Assembly (NCBI GenBank): GCA_903866285.1
Contig: CAIPMZ010000010.1
Location: 1 to 21,339 of the forward strand
Direction of reading: 5' to 3'
Source of the DNA: an uncultured bacterium
Lineage (GTDB): Bacteria > Patescibacteriota > Minisyncoccia > Moranbacterales > GWC2-37-73
DNA length: 21,339 nucleotides
The notes under the pieces were generated by a model. That model ran no database searches. It was not told the origin of the DNA and worked only from the letters and a program-made list of their open reading frames with translations. A program made the position numbers and the translations under genes. Every line of letters starts with the position of its first letter. Within the stretch, counting starts at the first letter, position 1. Shown here in pieces: positions 14,130 through 19,418 of this stretch.

Positions 14130-14915
14130 ATGGAAAAGAAAATCGCAGTAATGTTAGTAGTGCTAAGTATGGTAGTGTTTTCAATCAATACTGCTTCAGC
14201 TGACATTATTATCTCAAACAGCAACTCAAATGCAAACAGTAATAGCGCAACTTCCAGCTCAGCTGCAACCGCAACTGCAACTGGTGGCAATGCAACTGCA
14301 ACTGGTGGTAACGCAACGGTTACTGTCGGAGTCGGTTCTTGCGGAAGTTCTAGCTGTGGAAGTAGTGGAGCAAACGGGGTAAACGGCACGAATGGTCATG
14401 ATGGTGCAACTGGCGCAACAGGAGCTACTGGTGCTACGGGCGCAACTGGCTCAACTGGATCTACCGGTGCTACTGGTACAACAGGTGCTACGGGTGCAAC
14501 AGGTGCTACGGGTGCAACTGGCGCTACCGGTACTACTGGTTCTGCAGGAGCAACTGGTGCTACGGGAATAGCTGGTGCAACAGGCGCTACTGGCGCTACT
14601 GGTGCTGCTGGTGCAGTGGGTGCTACGGGAATAGCTGGCACAAACGGCAAGGATGGGCTTAATGGTGTTGCTGGAAAAGATGGGAAAAATGGGAAAGATG
14701 GAAAAGATGGAAAAAAGGGTCACAACGGAAAAGATGGAAAAACTATTATTATTAAACAAATGCTACCTTCGACTGGGAGTGGCGCTGTTGGTCTAGCTGG
14801 TATTGGACTCCTTTCTGTTATTGCGGCTGGATTTGCAGTCAAGAAATATTTTCCTAATAACAGAATTAATCATCTTTCTCAATTTAGCCTTGGAAAATTT
14901 AGAAAATTATTCTAA
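14130..14915 (+). CDS. Sortase-anchored collagen-like surface protein (LPSTG)
   Basis: A 261-aa secreted protein. Signal peptide 1-24 (TASA/D). The Asn/Ser/Thr module at 25-63 ends in the same tandem ATGGN units, at the same residue positions, as in the LPATG protein. A short Cys segment (CGSSSC, 71-76) follows. About 41 uninterrupted Gly-X-Y triplets run from 80 to 203, mostly Gly-Ala-Thr, then changing to charged GKDGKNGKDG units. After a basic linker come LPSTG (212-216), a membrane helix (219-236), KKY and an unusually long 20-residue basic tail. Gly-X-Y repeats form trimeric collagen triple helices in bacterial surface proteins. Here Pro is absent from X and Y, so stability would rest on Thr (often glycosylated in other bacterial collagen-like proteins) and Lys-Asp pairs. 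The gene follows the sortase and has its own promoter. Confidence 0.88.
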   Translation: MEKKIAVMLVVLSMVVFSINTASADIIISNSNSNANSNSATSSSAATATATGGNATATGGNATVTVGVGSCGSSSCGSSGANGVNGTNGHDGATGATGATGATGATGSTGSTGATGTTGATGATGATGATGATGTTGSAGATGATGIAGATGATGATGAAGAVGATGIAGTNGKDGLNGVAGKDGKNGKDGKDGKKGHNGKDGKTIIIKQMLPSTGSGAVGLAGIGLLSVIAAGFAVKKYFPNNRINHLSQFSLGKFRKLF

Positions 14916-15023
14916 ATTTTAATGCAATAGGCCTGAGCTCGGATCATTTCTTTATTGCAGTTAAATGCTGCTAGCTAGCATCCTTTATAGCTTCGTAGCC
15001 AAGAAGAAAGAAGTTCGCCACCC

Positions 15024-15053
15024 CCAAAATCAGCTTTATAGAGCTGATTTTGG
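15024..15053. terminator. Hairpin after the collagen-like gene, probable terminator
   Basis: CCAAAATCAGCT (15024-15035) pairs perfectly with AGCTGATTTTGG (15042-15053) around the loop TTATAG. The 12-bp stem is strong, but there is no clean T-run after it. It is the only terminator candidate between 14916 and 15093; the rest of that stretch holds nothing I recognise. Confidence 0.55.
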
Positions 15054-15093
15054 CTATATGCTACCCACTTAGTTTAAAAAACTGGCTAGGGGA

Positions 15094-15122
15094 TTGACAA
15101 AAATGAAATTATCTGCTAAGAT
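15094..15122 (+). promoter_or_regulatory. Extended -10 promoter of the 420-aa secreted protein gene
   Basis: TTGACA (15094-15099), a 17-bp spacer, then TGC-TAAGAT (15114-15122). The spacing and TGn extension are the same as at the two LPXTG genes. The transcript would start near 15129 and carry a leader of about 170 nt, much longer than those of its neighbours. Confidence 0.65.
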
Positions 15123-15149
15123 ATATAGTCCTAGAAATTGTACCTACAT

Positions 15150-15221
15150 CTAAATTTGAATTGGCGTCTTTGTTTCATTTCATGAAAAATTGAAGAAGAA
15201 ATGAACGCCGAAAAAGTTTAG
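15150..15221 (+). promoter_or_regulatory. Structured 5' leader hairpin
   Basis: Nested complementary segments fold the leader into one long arm: CTAAA (15150-15154) with TTTAG (15217-15221), GGCG (15163-15166) with CGCC (15206-15209), and TTCATTTC (15174-15181) with GAAATGAA (15198-15205). Internal loops lie on both sides. It starts about 20 nt from the predicted 5' end. A stabilising 5' stem is the simplest reading; a riboswitch-like or protein-bound leader is possible, but I recognise no known class. Confidence 0.45.
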
Positions 15222-15261
15222 ATAAGATAAGTAATCTTGAAAACAGAATTAGGATTTTAAA

Positions 15262-15293
15262 TAAAACAACAATAACAACAATACATAACGGAG
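15262..15293 (+). promoter_or_regulatory. CAA-rich unstructured stretch and strong ribosome binding site
   Basis: The 30 nt before the SD are almost only A and C with repeated CAA/CAAT, hence unlikely to fold. They end in CGGAG (SD GGAG 15290-15293), 6 nt before ATG 15300. Together with the promoter and the stem upstream, this looks like an arrangement for high translation. Confidence 0.55.
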
Positions 15294-15299
15294 AAGATA

Positions 15300-16562
15300 A
15301 TGAAGACGCTTAAGATGATTGGGACGCTGATGACTGTATTGTTGTTGGCGTGCAGCTTTGGTATTGCACATGCGCAGGATGACATTATTGTTACTAGCGA
15401 CAATGTTAATAACAATACCAACACTGCTACCTCGACTTCGACGGCAACGTCGAATGCGACTGGGGGCAATGCAACCGCAACAGGCGGCAACTCAAATGCA
15501 ACGCTCAATTACACTGAGCGGATGCAGTTGCCAGTTGCGCCAAACTTGGTTACGCCAAGTAATGGTACTGGTGGGGTGATTGTGATTAATAATCACCTTA
15601 TCACGCAGTCGCGGCTCAGTGATGAGCTGGCGGCTTTCCCGAAGTTTTCCATAACGCAGGTAAAAACTGCGATTACATTTATGGATAGGGCTGAGGGGGC
15701 GGATTCCTGGGGAAGCGTGAATAGCAGGATTAAAGTATATCCTGTCGTAACAAATCCCCGCCAGCCACTGGCAGAAGGTGATCCAATTTATTTTTTGGAT
15801 CCAGCAAGGGTCAAGTTTTCAAATGGGTTTGTCATTGGCCGGATTATTTATAACGGCAAAGACAAAAAAAATCCAGTATTATTTAATCAGTTCCTTCTGA
15901 GAGTCACACTAGATGCAGCCTCAGTAGGAGCAAACGCTGTGGTTTTCACGGAGCAGTTCCACCAGTCCTCGGTTGTGACCAAGGCTGACGGAATTTCCGT
16001 GGGCGGATTTTTTGCGAAAATCCTGAGTTGTTTTGCAGGGGGTTCTGTCGGTGCAAGTGGCGGACTTGCTTCTGGAAGCACTACTGAGTTTGGAGTTGCC
16101 GGCATCGCAGTTACGATGCTTTATATTCCAAATCAGCCATGCCCGCCAGTTGTTGAGAAAGAGCCTTGCGACGATTGCGACGATTTAAGCGAAGTCTTTG
16201 CGGACCTTGCGATGTATCAGCAAAAAATCGCGGGTTGTCATTTCTTTTCCGCGGACAACCTGAGTTATCGCGTTCCGAGTGCAGAGTGCAACATTGAGTT
16301 ATACGCCTGCACCAGGGATCAAAAATATCTCAGAGCTGCTGAAAAAGATTTGGATTGGGCCCTGAAGAATTATGAAAGGGGCTCAGATACGCGCGTTGGA
16401 AAACGTGCAGCTAAATCCTTGCAGTTTTACAGAAGGGCAATAATCCTTCAGGCGACAGTCCTGCAGGCACAAGGAAAGGCTCACGAGGCTCAGGTCCATG
16501 CGAAAAAGTATGGAGTCGAGCACTGGGGTTCCGACTTTGTTCCTGCCAGCAGGAAAAAGTAA
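15300..16562 (+). CDS. Large secreted protein with tandem ATGGN module, function unknown
   Basis: A 420-aa protein. The signal peptide ends at AHA/Q (residue 25-26); a lipoprotein reading of LLAC is less likely. Residues 27-68 repeat the Asn/Thr/Ser-rich module with NATGGNATATGG found in both LPXTG proteins, but there is no LPXTG or C-terminal helix. The unknown main domain (about 90-278) includes a Gly/Ser/Ala-rich stretch (230-262). A Cys-rich hinge follows, with C281, C290 and C293 in CDDCDD, then a helical, TPR-like C-terminal part (295-405) with further Cys 313, 330 and 337. Seven mature cysteines suggest disulfides or metal binding. The start is well supported by GGAG 6 nt upstream. The gene favours CAG and G/C-ending codons more than clpB or hsdR, as does the next gene. 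The product may be released or bound to the anchored proteins through the common module. Confidence 0.8.
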   Translation: MKTLKMIGTLMTVLLLACSFGIAHAQDDIIVTSDNVNNNTNTATSTSTATSNATGGNATATGGNSNATLNYTERMQLPVAPNLVTPSNGTGGVIVINNHLITQSRLSDELAAFPKFSITQVKTAITFMDRAEGADSWGSVNSRIKVYPVVTNPRQPLAEGDPIYFLDPARVKFSNGFVIGRIIYNGKDKKNPVLFNQFLLRVTLDAASVGANAVVFTEQFHQSSVVTKADGISVGGFFAKILSCFAGGSVGASGGLASGSTTEFGVAGIAVTMLYIPNQPCPPVVEKEPCDDCDDLSEVFADLAMYQQKIAGCHFFSADNLSYRVPSAECNIELYACTRDQKYLRAAEKDLDWALKNYERGSDTRVGKRAAKSLQFYRRAIILQATVLQAQGKAHEAQVHAKKYGVEHWGSDFVPASRKK

Positions 16563-16579
16563 TTTTAGCTTCTATCAAC

Positions 16580-16611
16580 GGGTGAGTCTTCAAATTAAAT
16601 GAAGCTCACCC
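16580..16611 (+). other. Intercistronic hairpin
   Basis: GGGTGAG-t-CTTCA (16580-16592) pairs with TGAAGCTCACCC (16600-16611), a 12-bp stem with one bulged T and a 7-nt AT loop. An A-run rather than a T-run follows, so it should not terminate. It more likely protects or partitions the mRNA between the two genes. A longer frame of the next gene would begin inside this stem, which argues for ATG 16635. Confidence 0.55.
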
Positions 16612-16634
16612 AAAAAACTTTCCTGGAGGGAAAA

Positions 16635-17468
16635 ATGAAAAATTTTTTAGGTTTTTTAATTGCTTTAATGTTTGCGATGCCAGTTGCATCGCAGGCAGCG
16701 GAGTTTCAGATAGTGGGTGAGCAAGTGGTTGCCGGGGTTCAAACTCCTGCAGCTACTAAATCCGCTCCTCCTGCTAAGCCTAAGCCGGCTGTTATTGCAC
16801 CGGCACCTGCAAAGTATGCAGGCCCGACGCTAAAACAAATCGGCGCTGAGTTTTCCAGGCAGACAACTGCTTTGGAAAATAAAAGCGCCAGGGAAAAGGT
16901 AGCACGCGAGACTGCAGTCAACAGTACACTTGGTACTATCAATGGCAACATTGTCACGCTTAATGCAAACCTTACCGACAAAAAAACCGGTGAGTTTACA
17001 AAGCTAGGTGAAAAAGTTGAAGCGATTCCGTCGACTTTCGGCGGGATGCTTATGAAGCTATTTCTTGCTTTGGCTACGGTGGTGGTTGCTGTTGGAGTTG
17101 GTATTGCCTTATACGGGAAGAAGAACGCTAACCGTATCGAGGAAAAAGTCGACGCAGTCCCAGGAAAAACGTCCGAAAAGGTAACCGAGGAATCAGTCAA
17201 TGCTAATCAGCCAGACTGCTTTATCGCCACAATTAATGGTCGGATGTTCCAGTATGATTATCAGAGCGATGGCAGTGTTTTATTTGTTCAGTATGATGGT
17301 AGTATCGCAAAATTTACAGACCTTAATCAGGCAAAAAGATCCTTACTGAGGACAATTAAAAATCTCCAGTTCAACTCAAAAGGTGAACTCCGATATGATT
17401 CAATGAGCGATGCTCAGGCAAATGCGATTAAAACTGCAATTGTTAAGAAACATTTCAGATTTCAGTGA
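16635..17468 (+). CDS. Single-pass membrane protein with signal peptide, unknown function
   Basis: A 277-aa protein starting at ATG 16635, chosen for the strong SD (GGAGGG, 16625-16630) and because it begins at a signal peptide (1-22, cleaved near SQA/A). An extracytoplasmic Pro/Ala/Lys linker (38-60) leads to a helical, probably coiled-coil part (63-125), then a transmembrane helix (about 136-160, followed by GKKNANR) and a cytoplasmic domain of about 110 residues. That domain ends in a beta-like then helical region rich in YDYQSDGS and YDGSIAKF motifs. The phrases EKVEAIPSTF and EKVDAVPGKT flank the membrane helix as an approximate repeat. I recognise no family. It shares codon style and SD strength with the secreted protein upstream and is probably in its operon (72-nt gap containing a hairpin). 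Confidence 0.75.
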   Translation: MKNFLGFLIALMFAMPVASQAAEFQIVGEQVVAGVQTPAATKSAPPAKPKPAVIAPAPAKYAGPTLKQIGAEFSRQTTALENKSAREKVARETAVNSTLGTINGNIVTLNANLTDKKTGEFTKLGEKVEAIPSTFGGMLMKLFLALATVVVAVGVGIALYGKKNANRIEEKVDAVPGKTSEKVTEESVNANQPDCFIATINGRMFQYDYQSDGSVLFVQYDGSIAKFTDLNQAKRSLLRTIKNLQFNSKGELRYDSMSDAQANAIKTAIVKKHFRFQ

Positions 17469-17485
17469 AGTGGAGAATCGCTAAG

Positions 17486-17511
17486 GCCCAGGATTAAGTT
17501 ACATCCTGGGC
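17486..17511 (+). terminator. Hairpin just after the membrane protein gene
   Basis: GCCCAGGAT (17486-17494) pairs exactly with ATCCTGGGC (17503-17511) around TAAGTTAC, 17 nt after the stop. It is a strong stem, but the following sequence is A-rich with no T-run. It may be a weak terminator or a 3' protective stem. Confidence 0.45.
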
Positions 17512-17551
17512 TCAGCAAAAAAAGAAAAAGGTTTTATTTCACAACGCAGTA

Positions 17552-17632
17552 ACACCATTTTGTAATGCAGATGGTGTCTCAGAATATTAATGATTTCTGA
17601 GCTTCAATTGTTTTGTAATGCAGACAATTGAA
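17552..17632 (+). ncRNA. Cluster of three adjacent hairpins; two have different stems but the same 12-nt loop
   Basis: Hairpin 1 is ACACCAT (17552-17558), loop TTTGTAATGCAG, ATGGTGT (17571-17577). Hairpin 2 begins at the next base: CTCAGAA (17578-17584), loop TATTAATGAT, TTCTGAG (17595-17601). Hairpin 3 is TTCAATTGT (17603-17611), loop TTTGTAATGCAG, ACAATTGAA (17624-17632). Stems 1 and 3 are unrelated except for the closing T-A pair, while their loops are identical. That is what selection on an RNA loop with structure-preserving change would produce. No coding frame covers it. It lies in the long 3' region of the surface operon or in a separate RNA. It matches no RNA family I know. The base pairing is directly visible; the RNA interpretation is inference. 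Confidence 0.5.
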
Positions 17633-17645
17633 AAACGGATTCTCA

Positions 17646-17768
17646 ATGAGGTCCAAATCATCCAGCGTTTCAAAAAGTGGAAGCGCGGAAAAAGAAATTA
17701 GAAACTCTAGGCTAAAAGTCTTGACTAGAGGAGAAATTATCATATTTCACAAAAATCGCCGATATTAA
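17646..17768 (+). CDS. Possible 40-aa basic peptide
   Basis: An ATG-started frame of 40 codons, rich in Ser, Lys and Arg, ending inside the terminator stem at 17759. It has no SD sequence and no recognisable motif, and may be chance. It is listed because it lies exactly between the hairpin cluster and the terminator, where a small gene controlled by that structure could sit. Confidence 0.2.
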   Translation: MRSKSSSVSKSGSAEKEIRNSRLKVLTRGEIIIFHKNRRY

Positions 17769-17793
17769 AAAACTTTTAATACTCGGTTTTTTT
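17759..17793 (+). terminator. Intrinsic terminator ending the surface operon or structured RNA
   Basis: CCGATATTAAAA (17759-17770) pairs with TTTTAATACTCGG (17774-17786) with a single bulge and a 3-nt loop, followed by seven T. It is a clear Rho-independent signal on the plus strand. It would end transcription about 325 nt past the membrane protein stop, leaving the hairpin cluster inside the 3' untranslated region. Confidence 0.8.
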
Positions 17794-17821
17794 GCGCTTA
17801 AAATCATTAAAATGCTATACT
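17792..17821 (+). promoter_or_regulatory. Extended -10 promoter of a possible short transcript
   Basis: TTGCGC (17792-17797), an 18-bp spacer, then TGC-TATACT (17813-17821). The TGn-TATACT element is identical to the one before the GT4 gene. The -35 is weaker. It overlaps the T-run of the preceding terminator by two bases. Confidence 0.45.
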
Positions 17822-17827
17822 GTTACA

Positions 17828-17900
17828 TTGTCATATGGCTATATTGTTAAAAAAACAAAAAAACCACAAAACATACTACCGCTGGTGTTTTGGTTTTTTT
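17828..17900 (+). ncRNA. Candidate small RNA of about 75 nt ending in a hairpin terminator
   Basis: A predicted start about 7 nt after the TATACT and a terminator-like hairpin bound this segment. AAAAAACC-AC-AAAACA (about 17858-17873) pairs with TGTTTTGGTTTTTT (from 17886) with a 2-nt bulge, ending in a T-run. A 28-codon ORF (17835-17921) reads through the hairpin and would be almost leaderless, but looks like chance. The hairpin may instead be a bidirectional terminator. From 17901 to 18051 I see nothing further. Confidence 0.3.
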
Positions 17901-18051
17901 ATTAAAATTCCAAAAAAATAACTCTTAAACCATATCCGTATGTTAATTCCCGCATATGCCAGAATTAGCATATTATTTATTGATTCAAAAAAGTCCAGCT
18001 TTTCACGGCAATATAGCCACGCAGTAATATCATAATTAGGGATTTTTCCGC

Positions 18052-18080
18052 TTGACAGCCCCCAAAATCCTTGCTATACT
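18052..18080 (+). promoter_or_regulatory. Strong extended -10 promoter of the polysaccharide genes
   Basis: TTGACA (18052-18057), a 17-bp spacer, then TGC-TATACT (18072-18080). It is the closest to consensus of the promoters in this window. The transcript would start near 18087, giving a leader of about 143 nt that contains two repeat elements before the GT4 start. Confidence 0.7.
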
Positions 18081-18153
18081 ACACAGTTAACATTTATTTG
18101 GTTATTCTAAATTAATTTTACTTATAAATAGTTTTGTGAGCCTAAAAAAGTAG

Positions 18154-18174
18154 ATTCTGAAAAAAATTCAGAAT
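18154..18174. repeat. ATTCTGAA...TTCAGAAT palindrome
   Basis: ATTCTGAA and TTCAGAAT flank five A, followed by GACAGATC. GATTCTGAA...TTCAGAATGACA resembles short interspersed palindromes seen between genes in many bacteria. It lies within the GT4 leader and would fold in the RNA. Confidence 0.5.
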
Positions 18175-18184
18175 GACAGATCTA

Positions 18185-18226
18185 ATTCATTCGTAGATTC
18201 GCATTTAATTCGTAGTTTCGCATCGG
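18185..18226. repeat. TTCGTAGATTCG repeat element, copy 1
   Basis: Two successive ATTCGTAG(A/T)TTCGCAT units end in CATCGG only 3 nt before the GT4 start codon, where a ribosome binding site would be expected. A second copy precedes the next gene at 19370. Confidence 0.65.
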
Positions 18227-18229
18227 TTT

Positions 18230-19351
18230 ATGAAAATTGCTTTTATCGGACAAAAAGGACTTCCGGCCAAAGATGGCGGCGTGGAAAAACACGTGGAAGA
18301 AATTGCCAAGCGAATGGCCGGACTTGGTCATGAGGTTTTTGTTTATGTGCGAAATAATTATACGCCGAAAGAGCTAACTAGTTTTGAAAATGTTCAGCTG
18401 ATTCAGCTGCCAAGTATTTCAACAAAACATTTGGATGCAATTTCCCATTCACTACTAGCTAGCGTGCATTGTCTTTTTCAAAAATATGACGTTGTGCATT
18501 ATCATGGGATTGGGCCAGCTTTCTTTGCGTGGCTGCCAAAAACTTTTAAACGAAACGTAGTGGTGGTTGCGACTTTTCATTATCAGGATTATCATCATCA
18601 AAAGTGGGGTGCTTTTGCAAAATGGTGTTTGCGTCTCGGAGAGGCGGTCGCTTGTACGGCTACTGACCAAACTATCGCAGTTACTAAGGCCCTGGCCTTA
18701 GTAGCGGAAAAGAAGTATGGACGCAAGGCAATAATTATTCCGAACGGTTCCGACATTAGTTACTCAGAGCATTTCGACGCGATTTCGCAGTGGGGCTTAA
18801 AAGATAAAAAATATATTTTAGCAGTCGGGCGATTAGTTAAAAGCGAAGGAGTCCATTTTTTAATTGATGCCTTTAAGCAACTGGAAAATACGGCCAAGAT
18901 TTCAAATAATTTTAAACTAGTGATTGTGGGGCAAGGTCTTTACGGCGATGATTATGAGGGATATCTCCGCACGCTTAGCGCCGGGCGCAGTAATATTATC
19001 TTTACTGGTTCGCAGCGAGGCGAAGCTTTAGAACAACTTTTTTCCCACGCCTACTTATTCGTTGAACCTTCTCAATCCTCGAGAACATCTATCGCGCTAC
19101 TGGAAGCAATGAGTTGCTCAGCAACTTCGCTCGTCAGCGACACCAATTCGAATCAGGAAATTATTGGCGAAGACGGTTTTACCTTTACGCTAAATTCTGT
19201 CATTGACCTGCGAGATAAATTAGCGTTCCTCCTTAGTCGCGCCGATGAAGTGAGGAGAGTTGGCCAACGAGCCCGAAAAAAGATGGAAGAAAAATATAGT
19301 TGGGATTCGATTGTAAAAAGAACATTGGAGGTTTATAGAAAAAGCAACTAA
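18230..19351 (+). CDS. Family 4 glycosyltransferase
   Basis: A 373-aa GT-B fold enzyme that transfers a sugar from a nucleotide donor to a lipid-linked or polysaccharide acceptor on the cytoplasmic face. The N-terminal domain has the Gly-rich GQKGLPAKDGGVEKHV loop (7-22), VVHYHGIGP and ATFHYQDYHHQ. The C-terminal domain has ILAVGRLVKSEGVHFLIDAF (196-215), VIVGQG and SIALLEAM. In the usual E-x7-E element the second Glu is present (E292), but the first, with its Gly, is replaced by Ser284-Arg285 in EPSQSSRTS. Activity may still be kept, since this first Glu is not invariant. Length is normal. The start is set by the standard N-terminal MKIAFIGQ beta strand; there is no SD, only a repeat element. 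It heads a polysaccharide group with the next two genes. Confidence 0.9.
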   Translation: MKIAFIGQKGLPAKDGGVEKHVEEIAKRMAGLGHEVFVYVRNNYTPKELTSFENVQLIQLPSISTKHLDAISHSLLASVHCLFQKYDVVHYHGIGPAFFAWLPKTFKRNVVVVATFHYQDYHHQKWGAFAKWCLRLGEAVACTATDQTIAVTKALALVAEKKYGRKAIIIPNGSDISYSEHFDAISQWGLKDKKYILAVGRLVKSEGVHFLIDAFKQLENTAKISNNFKLVIVGQGLYGDDYEGYLRTLSAGRSNIIFTGSQRGEALEQLFSHAYLFVEPSQSSRTSIALLEAMSCSATSLVSDTNSNQEIIGEDGFTFTLNSVIDLRDKLAFLLSRADEVRRVGQRARKKMEEKYSWDSIVKRTLEVYRKSN

Positions 19352-19369
19352 ACAATATAAATCATAAGC

Positions 19370-19407
19370 ATTCGTAGATTCGAAATTCATTCGTAGATTC
19401 GAATCGG
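19370..19407. repeat. TTCGTAGATTCG repeat element, copy 2
   Basis: ATTCGTAGATTCGAA, then ATTCATTCGTAGATTCGAAT and CGG, ending 11 nt before the start of the Wzz-like gene. It shares the unit, the two-fold repetition and the terminal ATCGG with copy 1 at 18185. Confidence 0.65.
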
Positions 19408-19418
19408 TCTGTAATATA

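Noticed and set aside
14392..14640. Tandem DNA repeats that could suggest a CRISPR or minisatellite
   Set aside because: The period is 3-9 bp and in frame with Gly-X-Y coding. There are no spacers of constant length and no cas genes.
14396..14650. Minus-strand frame of repeated Val-Ala-Pro units
   Set aside because: It is the reverse complement of the Gly-Ala-Thr collagen tract; triplet repeats keep all frames open. The plus strand has the signal peptide, LPSTG signal and promoter.
17721..17748. TTGACT followed by TATTTC as a further promoter
   Set aside because: The spacing is 16 bp with a poor -10 and no TG extension, and it lies just before a terminator.
17835..17921. 28-codon frame (Lys/Phe-rich) downstream of the 17792 promoter
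   Set aside because: Its Lys- and Phe-rich parts are the A- and T-runs of a terminator hairpin; it has no SD.
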